This document shows, piece after piece, positions 12,015 to 19,369 of a stretch of DNA of 23,241 nt. The notes below the pieces were generated by a model that had not been told where the DNA came from, ran no database searches, and saw only the letters and a list, made by a program, of their open reading frames with translations. The stretch is taken from the IMG/VR virus record IMGVR_UViG_3300046656_000201, positions 1 to 23,241 of that record. One strand, given 5' to 3'. Within the stretch, counting starts at the first letter, position 1, and each line of letters opens with the position of its first letter. Origin of the DNA: a virus. A program made the position numbers and the translations under genes.

Positions 12015-12457
12015 AAGACGACCGCGCGGAATGGACGTGGCTCATGTTCGCGGACCCGTCGCGCGGGGATTGCGTGGCGCAGGTCCTCCTCGATCCCGAG
12101 AAACTCGACGCGCCCCCCGCCATCGCGTCGATGCGCTTCCTCATGCAGATCCAACTCTCCTTCGCCGCGAATCCCTCGGGGGAGAAGGTGCCCGTCCCGA
12201 ACCTCAAACCCGTCTGGATTCACGACCCGATCCTGAAGCCGATCCCCTGCAAGCACGCGCGCCTCCGCTTCACGATGCTCGTCTGGTGGGGGGAGGCGGC
12301 GGAAAACATCGTCGCCATCGCCGAGAAGATCGCCCTCAACAAGCCCCTCCCGCCGCCGAAGCCCGTGATCGCTACGGAGATGGACGCGAAGGTCGAGGGG
12401 AAGATCGACGAGGAGAAGAGGAAGTTCGAGATGAAACTCGTGACGCCCTCGCCGTGA
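12011..12457 (+). CDS. Hypothetical protein, 148 aa
   Basis: ATG at 12011 in a four-base overlap. The protein has a globular-looking first half (WTWLMFADPSRGDCVAQVLLDPEKL, IQLSFAANPSG) and a strand-rich segment around PVWIHDPILKP and LRFTMLVWWGEAAENIVAIAEKI (about residues 97-119). A Pro-rich hinge and a charged Lys/Glu helix at the C-terminus follow. I do not recognise a family. Coupling to its neighbours suggests it belongs to the same structural transcript. Confidence 0.7.
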   Translation: MKDDRAEWTWLMFADPSRGDCVAQVLLDPEKLDAPPAIASMRFLMQIQLSFAANPSGEKVPVPNLKPVWIHDPILKPIPCKHARLRFTMLVWWGEAAENIVAIAEKIALNKPLPPPKPVIATEMDAKVEGKIDEEKRKFEMKLVTPSP

Positions 12458-12675
12458 GCGGACCCCACAAGCATCGTTGGCAGTACGCGCAGATGAACCA
12501 CCATCTCTCCTCGGGCGGACCTCATCCGCAGATGCGCGAGTGTTCCGAGTGCGGTAAGGCGGACCTCCGGATGGTCTGCGCGCCCGGAGTTCCCTGCGAG
12601 AAGTGCGTCAACGCGAAGTGCGTCTGTTCCTGCCATGGCCCCTCGTTCCCGAGGACGAGGCAGATCCACGCATGA
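12454..12675 (+). CDS. Small Cys/His-rich putative zinc protein
   Basis: 73 residues from GTG 12454, overlapping the previous stop by four bases (GTGA). Eight cysteines (30, 33, 42, 48, 51, 56, 58, 60), plus His5, His7, His17, His18, His24 and His61, suggest one or two zinc sites. The first half resembles a CxxCG zinc ribbon. Its coding identity is supported by start/stop overlaps at both ends. Function is unknown; a nucleic-acid- or protein-binding adaptor is the usual possibility. Confidence 0.7.
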   Translation: MSGPHKHRWQYAQMNHHLSSGGPHPQMRECSECGKADLRMVCAPGVPCEKCVNAKCVCSCHGPSFPRTRQIHA

Positions 12676-13352
12676 TGTCCCTGGACGAGCTCGCGGGGAT
12701 CTGCGACGGGGTCGCGCGGGGCCTTCCCCTCTTCGTGATCGGGGGAGGTCCGTCCGTGAAGGGCCTCGACCTCTCCAGGATCTCGGGGTTCCCCCGGATC
12801 GCCGTGAACATGAGCTTCGTCCTGGGGGCGGACGTCGTCCTGATCGGCGACTCGAAGGTCCGACGCGAACTGATCCCCTCGAGTCCGGATCTCGTGGGCG
12901 CGTGGGCGGACTTCCGGGGTCTGAAGATCATGGTCCGCTTCGAGCAAGAGGCCGTGAAACCGGAGGACGTCCCGGACATGGTCCTCGTCCCTGCGGTCGA
13001 GAAGTGGACGACGTCTCTCCGGGATGGACTGATCAGATCCACGAATACGGGGATGGCGGCGATCAACCTCGCGGACGTGATGCGCCCCTGGACGATCTTC
13101 CTCCTTGGGTTCGATCTCGTCCCGGTGGAACCCCTCACGTCGAACTGGCACGACTTCTACAAGAACTTCAAGAAGCCGGACGACTACAGATCCCACGCGG
13201 AGTCGGTCTACCAGAACATGATGACGGACTTCCTGAAGAGATGTTCCCCGCGTTCGCCTGTCGTGAACTGCAACAGGGACTCGCGTCTCCGGATGTTCCC
13301 GTTTTCGACATTCGACGATGCGGTTCTTGCGGCCCAAGGCGCGATGAAGTAG
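12672..13352 (+). CDS. MptE-like / DUF115-like protein of glycan metabolism
   Basis: 226 residues from ATG 12672 (four-base overlap). FVIGGGPSVKGLDL (21-34) is the nucleotide-sugar-type loop of the DUF115/MptE-like Rossmann fold, followed by IAVNMSF (43-49), ADVVLIGDSK (53-62) and NTGMAAINLADV...IFLLGFDLV (125-150). Relatives of this fold include 6-hydroxymethylpterin pyrophosphokinase MptE, flagellin-glycosylation Maf proteins and phage or bacterial sugar-transfer proteins. It opens the 7.6 kb cassette of glycosyl- and methyl-transferases, which favours a role in glycan transfer over pterin synthesis. The catalytic activity is not fixed by sequence. Confidence 0.7.
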   Translation: MMSLDELAGICDGVARGLPLFVIGGGPSVKGLDLSRISGFPRIAVNMSFVLGADVVLIGDSKVRRELIPSSPDLVGAWADFRGLKIMVRFEQEAVKPEDVPDMVLVPAVEKWTTSLRDGLIRSTNTGMAAINLADVMRPWTIFLLGFDLVPVEPLTSNWHDFYKNFKKPDDYRSHAESVYQNMMTDFLKRCSPRSPVVNCNRDSRLRMFPFSTFDDAVLAAQGAMK

Positions 13353-13357
13353 AACGT

Positions 13358-13376
13358 CCGGACACGAAGCGTCCGG
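13358..13376 (+). promoter_or_regulatory. Palindromic operator-like site 5 in the cassette
   Basis: CCGGAC-ACGAAGC-GTCCGG is a perfect 6-bp inverted repeat. Its core GGACACGAAGCGTCC (13360-13374) matches sites 1 and 3. It fills one of the very few gaps in the rightward transcript, between the MptE-like stop and the ATG at 13384, and overlaps the GGAG ribosome site. As RNA it could hide that site; as DNA it could mark an internal promoter for the glycan cassette. Confidence 0.5.
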
Positions 13377-13383
13377 AGTGAAC

Positions 13384-14322
13384 ATGGAAGACGTCGTCAA
13401 GGTCGTCACGATGCAGGGTCTCGGGGATGCGTTCGCGTCCCGGCCCACGATTGCCGCCCTCGTCGAGAGGCACGGTCCGATCTACATCGAGACGTGCTGG
13501 CCGCAGGTCTTCTCCGACTTCCGGGCGCGCGGCCTCGCGAAGTTCCTCGCCCCCGAACCTACGCCCCTGCGGGCGCAGAAGAGGAACGCGATGGCGCGTT
13601 CGTCCGACTACTTCGACTTCGTCTTCCCGAAGACCGTGATCCGTCTCGGGTATTCGACGGACGGATTCAGGACAGGGAAGACGATCCCGGACATGATCGC
13701 GGAGAGCGCGGGCGTGGAGCCTCGGTGGGATATGTTCCGCCACCAGTTGTGGCGATGGGAGGAACGTCACGCCCTCTCGGTCGGGGTCTATCGACTTCCC
13801 ACGGTGAGGACGGAGTACCACAACACCGCGAGGAACCCCGCGCCCGGGATCATGCCCTTCGTGATGGGGTGCATCGCGAACGTCTTCAAGGGCATCGATT
13901 GGGTCCACTTCAACGACCTTTGGGAAGGGGAGACGCTCGCGGAGGAGGACATCACCGGAGGCGCGAAGATCACGAAGGGCGAATGGGGATTCGACTCGAT
14001 CTTCTCGTTCATGGAGAGGGCCGTCTGCGTCGTCTCCCCCGTGTCCTGGATGGCGTGGGCGGCGGCGTGCATCGGCGCGCCCACCGTCTGCGTCTCGGGC
14101 GGGTACGCGAACCCTCGGCAGATCTTTGGGTCCCTGGGGATGAAGTGCAACAACTTCGCCGTCCTGGTCCCCGATCCCTTCTGCGCGTGCCTCGATCCAG
14201 TCCACGAATGCAGGAAGACGATCACGCTCGACACGGTCGGCGCGATGATGAAGATGATCGTCAAGTCGTGGTTCGACTTCGGCCTCTACGGATGCACGCC
14301 TCGGAAGGGAGTCCGGAAATGA
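13384..14322 (+). CDS. GT9-like (heptosyltransferase-type) glycosyltransferase
   Basis: 312 residues. ATG 13384 is preferred because GGAG lies five bases upstream; GTG 13378 is the alternative. N-terminal KVVTMQGLGDAFASRPTIAAL matches the opening of GT-B heptosyltransferases (G-LGD motif, like FAD/ADP-heptose transferases). The C-terminal domain has CVVSPVSWMAWAAACIGAPTVCVSGGY, the position of the GT9 donor-site segment (usually DSGxxHLAxxxGxP), with the Asp and His replaced. It probably adds a sugar to a polymer or surface glycan, but the altered donor motif means donor or activity may differ. Eleven Cys residues are notable for a cytoplasmic enzyme. Confidence 0.65.
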   Translation: MEDVVKVVTMQGLGDAFASRPTIAALVERHGPIYIETCWPQVFSDFRARGLAKFLAPEPTPLRAQKRNAMARSSDYFDFVFPKTVIRLGYSTDGFRTGKTIPDMIAESAGVEPRWDMFRHQLWRWEERHALSVGVYRLPTVRTEYHNTARNPAPGIMPFVMGCIANVFKGIDWVHFNDLWEGETLAEEDITGGAKITKGEWGFDSIFSFMERAVCVVSPVSWMAWAAACIGAPTVCVSGGYANPRQIFGSLGMKCNNFAVLVPDPFCACLDPVHECRKTITLDTVGAMMKMIVKSWFDFGLYGCTPRKGVRK

Positions 14323-14567
14323 GCACGAACGCGAAGAACGCGGAGGAATTCGCGAGGGAGATCCTCGCCGCCTTCGAGTCGATGTCCGACGCGCCCGGCG
14401 TTCAAGACGTGATTCCTCTCCTGCGGGACTCGGTGAAGCGGATCGAGAAGTACGGGATCTGTCCGTTCGCGGAATACTCGTGGGAGAACAAGGCGAGCGG
14501 ATCTCTCCAGGATTTGATCGACGGGTTCGGAGGGCGTGAAGCGATCCGCAGATTGTTGCCCGTATGA
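14319..14567 (+). CDS. Hypothetical helical protein, 82 aa
   Basis: ATG at 14319 in a four-base overlap with the GT9-like stop. The product is mostly helical and acidic in its first half (NAEEFAREILAAFESM, VIPLLRDSVKRIEKYG), with a C-terminal helix GGREAIRRLLPV. No motif is recognised. The precise start/stop overlaps on both sides support a real gene. Confidence 0.65.
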   Translation: MSTNAKNAEEFAREILAAFESMSDAPGVQDVIPLLRDSVKRIEKYGICPFAEYSWENKASGSLQDLIDGFGGREAIRRLLPV

Positions 14568-14695
14568 GCCGTCGCCTGCGAGACGTACAACGCAAGCGCA
14601 GGATCAGGAAACGGGCGCGTCGATTCAAGTTCTGGAGGATGCGTTTCGGGTTCGGGATCTGCCTTCCTTACGGAGCGATCAAGGTGAATTCATGA
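14564..14695 (+). CDS. Tiny Arg-rich basic peptide, 43 aa
   Basis: ATG 14564 overlaps the preceding stop by four bases, and its TGA overlaps the next ATG by four bases, the same coupling as throughout the cassette, which is the main support. The peptide has about 14 Arg/Lys in its first 25 residues (SRRLRDVQRKRRIRKRARR), then a short hydrophobic end (FGFGICLPYG). It could bind RNA, DNA or acidic membrane surfaces. The frame may instead simply be a translational bridge between genes. Confidence 0.5.
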   Translation: MSRRLRDVQRKRRIRKRARRFKFWRMRFGFGICLPYGAIKVNS

Positions 14696-15450
14696 AGACC
14701 GCCGTCGTCGTCACGACGTACAACCGTCCCGCGTGCCTCGCACGGTCGCTCCCGTACATCATGATCGCGGCGCGAAAGGTGAATGCGCCCGTCCTTGTGA
14801 TCGACGATGGATCTCCGGATGCTTCGGACTACGCGAGGGAAGGCGCGTCGATCTACGGCGCGAGTTTCATCGGTCTCCCCTGGAATCGCGGTCTCGCCGG
14901 GGCGATGAACATCGGTCTATCGTTCTTCCTCGCAGACCCGGAGATCGAGGCGATCCACTACTTCCAGGACGACGTCGAAGTCGACCCTCTCGCGCTCGCG
15001 GCGATCAACGATGTCCTCGCGCAAGTCGGGGACTTCTGCGTCACCGGACACGACGCGAAGGAACATCACGCGAAGCCGCATTCTCCGATCTGCGATTCGC
15101 CCTTCGGTCCGATCTGCGGGATCATGACGCGCCTCCGTCCTTCGTGCCGCGCGACCCAGATGTCCGCGCTTCGTTCGGCATGGACGAAGGTGATGCCGAT
15201 CCGCTCGAAGGGTCTCGGTCTTCCGAAGCGTGTCCCCCGCGCGCCGAACGATCCGGAACAGAGGGGCGAGGGGTCCTCCGTCGACTGGTGGATCGTGCGG
15301 GACGCGCCTCGCCGTCTCGACACGATCTGCATCCCTGGACTCGTGCGGTCGTTCTCGCACAAGGCAGAGGATTCGACGTGGGGCAATCCGCAAATCGCGG
15401 GCGAGGACGGACCTCTCCACCGCGAGGCGATCAAAGGATGGGTGAAATAA
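14692..15450 (+). CDS. GT2-family glycosyltransferase (GT-A fold)
   Basis: 252 residues from ATG 14692. Classic GT2 features are present: VVVTTYNRP at the N-terminus (residues 5-13), VLVIDDGSPDAS (34-45, nucleotide-sugar Asp pair), GLPWNRGLAGAMNIGL (61-76) and YFQDDVEVDP (90-99) supplying the metal-binding DxD-type acidic residues. It is shorter than many GT2 enzymes but has a complete GT-A core. A C-terminal region with W-W-DAP residues probably shapes the acceptor site. It uses an activated sugar to extend a glycan. No membrane segment is present, so it acts in the cytoplasm. Confidence 0.82.
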   Translation: MKTAVVVTTYNRPACLARSLPYIMIAARKVNAPVLVIDDGSPDASDYAREGASIYGASFIGLPWNRGLAGAMNIGLSFFLADPEIEAIHYFQDDVEVDPLALAAINDVLAQVGDFCVTGHDAKEHHAKPHSPICDSPFGPICGIMTRLRPSCRATQMSALRSAWTKVMPIRSKGLGLPKRVPRAPNDPEQRGEGSSVDWWIVRDAPRRLDTICIPGLVRSFSHKAEDSTWGNPQIAGEDGPLHREAIKGWVK

Positions 15451-15755
15451 TGGGACAGGCAAAACAGAGAAAGCTCGCAGGGACCTATCCCGTCCAGGAC
15501 GGGACGCGCCCGATGACGGACGCGAGGAAGTCCGGAAAGTGGAACCCGTCGTGTCGGAAATGCCACGGGACGGGCGTCGTCTCCTATTACGTCGAAGGCA
15601 CGGAGACGAAGAAGGTCGCGTGTTCCTGCGAGTTCAAACAACTCACTCCAGCGGAAAAAAAGGGCGTCGACGAACAGAGGAACATCGACGACATCCGCGC
15701 GGCGGTGGACATCGGGGTCGCCCACGCGCAGTTCGACGCGGAGAAGAAGTCGTGA
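15450..15755 (+). CDS. Small zinc-knuckle protein (CxxCHGTG)
   Basis: 101 residues. The ATG at 15450 shares its A with the preceding TAA. A basic start (MGQAKQRKLAG) leads to SCRKCHGTGVV (34-44), the repeat unit of DnaJ-type zinc domains, and a second pair Cys58-x-Cys60. Only one such unit is present, so a single zinc site is likely and this is not a full DnaJ. A charged helix follows. The role is unknown; it may be an adaptor for neighbouring enzymes. Confidence 0.7.
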   Translation: MGQAKQRKLAGTYPVQDGTRPMTDARKSGKWNPSCRKCHGTGVVSYYVEGTETKKVACSCEFKQLTPAEKKGVDEQRNIDDIRAAVDIGVAHAQFDAEKKS

Positions 15756-16324
15756 ACGGCGCGCGCCAACTCGCGCGGGACTTCATCGCACCCCTCATGA
15801 TCAACGGGACGCGCGTCCTCGACGTCTGTTGCGGGGATCGATGGGTCGAGAAGGAATTCACAAAGATCCTCGGGAACAGCGGGCATTACGAGGGCATGGA
15901 CAAGAAGGATCACGACGACCTGACAATCGAATTCGAGAAGTGGCCTACCTCGATCACCGATTGCGACACGACCGGAGACGACGAGGATGGTTGGGATCTC
16001 ATCCTCTCGATCTACGGCCTCCAGCATCTCCTCGCGGAAGAGGCGCGCGTCTGGACTCTCCTCCGCAGGATCGCGAGGCCGACGACGCGGTTCGCCTACG
16101 TCGGACGTCCCGCCCTCATGTCGTGGCGCGAGATGGATCGACAGGACCCATTGAACGCATACAGCCAAGCCGGGTTCCGAGGTCTCGCCCTCGCCTCCGG
16201 GTGGTCCGTCCTGTCGTGGCGCGAGTTCCTCTACTCGTCGGACGGGTACGATGAGGCGAAGGACCTTCACGTCACGAACGGAAACCCCAACGCCTTCGCC
16301 GCCCTCATGGAGCCTCTCGAATGA
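15752..16324 (+). CDS. SAM-dependent methyltransferase-like protein
   Basis: 190 residues from GTG 15752, coupled by a four-base overlap. RVLDVCCGDRW (21-31) is the SAM-binding motif I, with Cys residues where Gly is more usual. GMDKKDHDDL (48-57) is at the acidic end of strand 2, and WDLILSIYGLQHL (81-93) is at motif IV with the helix after it, as in small class I methyltransferases. The target is unknown; the cassette context suggests a sugar or glycan. The replaced glycines lower certainty that it is an active methyltransferase. Confidence 0.65.
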   Translation: MNGARQLARDFIAPLMINGTRVLDVCCGDRWVEKEFTKILGNSGHYEGMDKKDHDDLTIEFEKWPTSITDCDTTGDDEDGWDLILSIYGLQHLLAEEARVWTLLRRIARPTTRFAYVGRPALMSWREMDRQDPLNAYSQAGFRGLALASGWSVLSWREFLYSSDGYDEAKDLHVTNGNPNAFAALMEPLE

Positions 16325-16926
16325 AGATCCAGCATCTCGGAACGGACTACGGAGGGTGGTGGATCGACGTGGATCTTCTTCCCGAGGAGGGCGTGATCAT
16401 CGACGCGGGGGTGGGGACGGACATGACCTTCACCGAGGCCCTCCACGAATTGAAGCCCGGAATCCGCGCCGTCCTGATCGATCACACCGACGAGTCCGCT
16501 GAATACGTCCTGAAACACCGCGCGCATCCGTGGGTGACGTTCATCAAGTCCGCGCTCATCACGTCGAGGCACGAGGGCGCGGTCGAGATCTTCCGTCACA
16601 AGACGGCGGGCTCGGAGTCGGTCTACAACGACCACAACTTCGTCAACCCCGAGAATTCCTACACCGTTCCGGGCGTGCATCTCGGAGATCTCGTCCGGGA
16701 GCACAAACCTTTCCTCGTGAAGCTCGACATCGAGGGAGCGGAATACGGCGTCATCCGCGAATGTCTCGGCGTGCCTCAAGTCTGCGTCGAGTTCCACCAT
16801 CGGATGATGAAGAGGTTCACGGAGGCAGACACGAACGCGGCGATCCAGTTCTTCCTTGACCACGGATACCGCCTCGCCCATCGCACTCCGACCGACGAGG
16901 TCCTCCTCATCCTGGAGAGAACATGA
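16321..16926 (+). CDS. FkbM-family methyltransferase
   Basis: 201 residues in four-base overlaps on both sides. The hallmark FLVKLDIEGAEYGVI (131-145) is the FkbM signature; VIIDAGVGTDMTFTEAL (25-41) is the SAM-binding motif I region. FkbM-type enzymes O-methylate sugars or small glycans (the name comes from FK506 biosynthesis) and are common in phage and bacterial polysaccharide loci. Here it would methylate a sugar made or transferred by neighbouring enzymes. Confidence 0.85.
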   Translation: MKIQHLGTDYGGWWIDVDLLPEEGVIIDAGVGTDMTFTEALHELKPGIRAVLIDHTDESAEYVLKHRAHPWVTFIKSALITSRHEGAVEIFRHKTAGSESVYNDHNFVNPENSYTVPGVHLGDLVREHKPFLVKLDIEGAEYGVIRECLGVPQVCVEFHHRMMKRFTEADTNAAIQFFLDHGYRLAHRTPTDEVLLILERT

Positions 16927-17495
16927 GCATCGTCCACGACCTGCGTCTCCTGGAGATCGACGGCTGGATGGAGGAGGACGAGCTCGAGTTCCTTCACGCC
17001 ATGGCGTCCGCGTGCACCACGGGGATCGAGATCGGCGCGTTCAAGGGGCGGTCGACGTGCGCCCTCGCTCACGCCCTAAAGGACAAGAAGGACGCGCGCC
17101 TCTCCGTGATCGACACCTTCGAGGGGACGGGGACGTCGCGCGAGGCAGAGTTCAAGGGCCACCCGGAACGTCTCTTCCGGGAATTCATGGAGAACCTCGG
17201 GGAACGAGATCTCGCGGGGGTCGTGATCCCCTTCCTCGGATCGTCCGGGGATCGCGTCCTCGTGAACCACTTCGAGGACGCCTCGGTCGACTTCCTGTTC
17301 ATCGACGGATCGCACGACAGGGAATCCGTGACGCGGGATCTCGCCCTCTGGACGCCCAAGGTGAAGAAGGGCGGCGTCCTCTGCGGACACGATTACCACG
17401 AGACGTGGCCCTCCGTCGTCGAGGCCGTCGACGAGTTCTTCGTGGGCGCGAAGGTCGAGAACCCCGTGGGCGGGATCTGGAAGGTCACCAGATGA
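16923..17495 (+). CDS. Class I methyltransferase (Methyltransf_24/TylF-like)
   Basis: 190 residues from ATG 16923 (four-base overlap, GGAGAG upstream). IEIGAFKGRST (35-45) is motif I of the Methyltransf_24 group, SVIDTFEGTG (61-70) closes the second strand, and FLFIDGSHDRESVTRDL (124-140) is the metal-binding/catalytic segment seen in macrocin O-methyltransferase-like proteins. GGVLCGHDY with its His-Asp pair follows. It probably methylates a hydroxyl of a sugar. It is the third methyltransferase in a row, suggesting a polymethylated glycan. Confidence 0.8.
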   Translation: MSIVHDLRLLEIDGWMEEDELEFLHAMASACTTGIEIGAFKGRSTCALAHALKDKKDARLSVIDTFEGTGTSREAEFKGHPERLFREFMENLGERDLAGVVIPFLGSSGDRVLVNHFEDASVDFLFIDGSHDRESVTRDLALWTPKVKKGGVLCGHDYHETWPSVVEAVDEFFVGAKVENPVGGIWKVTR

Positions 17496-17797
17496 AGGAC
17501 GCATGGACATTGAAACCCGGGTCGAGGAACTGGAATCTCCGCGCGAGTTACTCGATGAAGCGCACGAAGACGAAGACGGTCCACGTCCTGTTCGTCCTGA
17601 AGACGGTCTGGATGACACCGAAGGATGCCGCCGCTCTTGTGAAGGAAACGCCCTACGCCTTCATTCTCACGGCAGAGGACGAGGCGCAGTTGAAAGAGAA
17701 CGAACGCAGGACGCGGGAACTCTGTCGTCACGTCAAGGCGGCGGCGGAAGCGTGGAAGCGAATGGACTCGCGGGTCCTCCTGGGGCTACTCAAATGA
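17492..17797 (+). CDS. Hypothetical protein, 101 aa
   Basis: The ATG overlaps the preceding stop and the TGA overlaps the next start, each by four bases. A basic N-terminus (SMKRTKTKT) is followed by a hydrophobic strand VHVLFVLKTVW and a helix MTPKDAAALVKE. A charged, probably coiled helix covers residues 60-92. The piece VWMTPKDAAAL resembles VWMTPKEIAAV in the ribbon-helix-helix protein at 4569, so a shared DNA-binding fold is possible but weakly supported. Confidence 0.65.
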   Translation: MKDAWTLKPGSRNWNLRASYSMKRTKTKTVHVLFVLKTVWMTPKDAAALVKETPYAFILTAEDEAQLKENERRTRELCRHVKAAAEAWKRMDSRVLLGLLK

Positions 17798-18510
17798 GAT
17801 TCGTGATCCGCGTCGACGACTTCGGATGGACGGGAGACGGAGATCCCGAGAACGCGCCGATCAAGCGCGTCGACCGTGGGTTCGTCCTCGCGAAGAAGTT
17901 TCACGACGCGATGCAGGGCGTCCCGTACCTCGCGGGCGTGATCCCGTCGACCGCAGATCCCGAGGCCGTCTCCTGGATCGAATCGAAACCCGCAGGGATG
18001 TCCGTCGCGCTCCACGGGTGGAACCACCAGATGCGGGAAGGGGCGCGAAACGAATTCGAGGGGATGGGCGAGGAGGGATGTCGCGCCCTCTTCTCCTCGG
18101 GGATGAAGAGGATCGGGACGACGCGCCACCTGATCCCGCCCTTCAACGCGATCACGGAGCCGATGGTCCGCGCCGCGTGGCACGAGGGCATCCGCTTCAT
18201 TTGGGGCGCGCCGTCGAACTGGAACACCCCGCCGTCTCCATACGAAATGGAGAAGGGCGTCGTCTTCGTCCCGTCCTGGAAGCCCCTCTACGGCGCGTGC
18301 GGGTGGGGACAGACGCCGGGAGATCGCGCCCTCTGGCAAGCGATGGCGGAACTCGGGAACGGACACGGGATCGCGGTCGTGACCCTGCATCTCCCTTGGG
18401 AGGTCGCGCGAGATCCGGAATTCAAATGGGTCCGCTACGTCGTCGAAACTCAACGCCGCTGGATCATGTCACCGGAGGAATTCGCCGATGCTCTACCATC
18501 TCGTCTCTAG
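17794..18510 (+). CDS. Polysaccharide-deacetylase-like (CE4/NodB-type) protein
   Basis: 238 residues from ATG 17794. RVDDFGW (6-12) gives the catalytic base and metal-binding Asp pair, ALHGWNHQM (72-80) the metal-binding HxxxH, IPPFNAI (114-120) the Arg/Pro loop region, and TLHLPWE (197-203) the last catalytic His. This order matches the NodB/CE4 superfamily, closest in style to DUF2334-type deacetylases. CE4 enzymes remove acetyl groups from N-acetylated sugars, for example in peptidoglycan or surface glycans. There is no signal peptide, so it acts inside the cell on a precursor. Length is that of one catalytic domain. Confidence 0.75.
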   Translation: MRFVIRVDDFGWTGDGDPENAPIKRVDRGFVLAKKFHDAMQGVPYLAGVIPSTADPEAVSWIESKPAGMSVALHGWNHQMREGARNEFEGMGEEGCRALFSSGMKRIGTTRHLIPPFNAITEPMVRAAWHEGIRFIWGAPSNWNTPPSPYEMEKGVVFVPSWKPLYGACGWGQTPGDRALWQAMAELGNGHGIAVVTLHLPWEVARDPEFKWVRYVVETQRRWIMSPEEFADALPSRL

Positions 18511-19369
18511 GACGTGGGCGCAGGGAGGACGGACGGGCGTCCCTCGGTTCGACTACTACATCGGGAAGGCGTTCCCGGATCTCGTCTCGATCACCCCGCA
18601 GGACAAGATCGCCCTGTCGTCCGAGGACGTCGTGATCACGGACAACCACCTCGGACTCGAGGTTCCCGAGGACGTCCCCTGCGTCGTGGTTCACCACGGG
18701 TGCGCGCCTTATCACTACCACGTCGATCCCGTCTGGAGGAACGACGAGACCCTTCGGATGGCGGCGGATCAGAGGCGCGTCCTGAAGAGGCCGAACACCG
18801 TCTTCGTCGCGCCGTCCGCGTGGGTGATGAAGGAATTCTCGAAACTCGCGGACGAGTCGTATCCGTCGCGCGCCTTCTTCATTCCCCATTGGGTCCCGGA
18901 GATCCCCGCAGGCGCGGACGGTCCTCGGATCTGGCGCGGGCCGCGCGTGATCGGGGACTGGAGGACTCAGAACAAGGGGTCGGAGATCTGGCCCTTCCTC
19001 GCGTCCTCGATGCCCGACTTCGAGTTCGCCCCCCTGAAATACGATGAGAACTCGGAGGAGGCGCGCCGCCAGTTCTACCGGAACGCGGACGTCTACCTCT
19101 GCCTCTCGCTTTCGGAGGGGTGCCCTTACTCCGTCCTGGACGCGGAGGCCGCGTCCCTTCATATCGTGACAACCGAGACCGGATCGTGTCACGAGCTCGC
19201 GCAGGGGGGCGCGATCATGATCAGGGATCGGAACGACGTCGCCGAGATCCAGAAGGCGATCACGCAGGCGAGTCTCCGCACGATGCGCCGCGTCAATATG
19301 TTCCGGTCCTTCCACTTCGCGAGTTGGCGCGCGGCGTGGGAGGACGTCATCGCCAAGGCGCGGAAATGA
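18488..19369 (+). CDS. GT-B (GT4-type) glycosyltransferase
   Basis: 293 residues from ATG 18488, 23 bases inside the previous gene; the GGAGGAATT ribosome site is within that gene's end. The C-terminal domain shows FIPHWVPEI (131-139), DVYLCLSLSEGCPYSVLDAEA (201-221), the E-G-P...E donor-phosphate motif of GT4-like enzymes, and TTETGSCHELAQGGAIMI. The N-terminal half contains VVVHHGCAPYHYHVDP. It is shorter than typical GT4 enzymes (350-400) but has both lobes. It transfers a sugar from a nucleotide donor, presumably in the same glycan pathway. Confidence 0.78.
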   Translation: MLYHLVSRTWAQGGRTGVPRFDYYIGKAFPDLVSITPQDKIALSSEDVVITDNHLGLEVPEDVPCVVVHHGCAPYHYHVDPVWRNDETLRMAADQRRVLKRPNTVFVAPSAWVMKEFSKLADESYPSRAFFIPHWVPEIPAGADGPRIWRGPRVIGDWRTQNKGSEIWPFLASSMPDFEFAPLKYDENSEEARRQFYRNADVYLCLSLSEGCPYSVLDAEAASLHIVTTETGSCHELAQGGAIMIRDRNDVAEIQKAITQASLRTMRRVNMFRSFHFASWRAAWEDVIAKARK

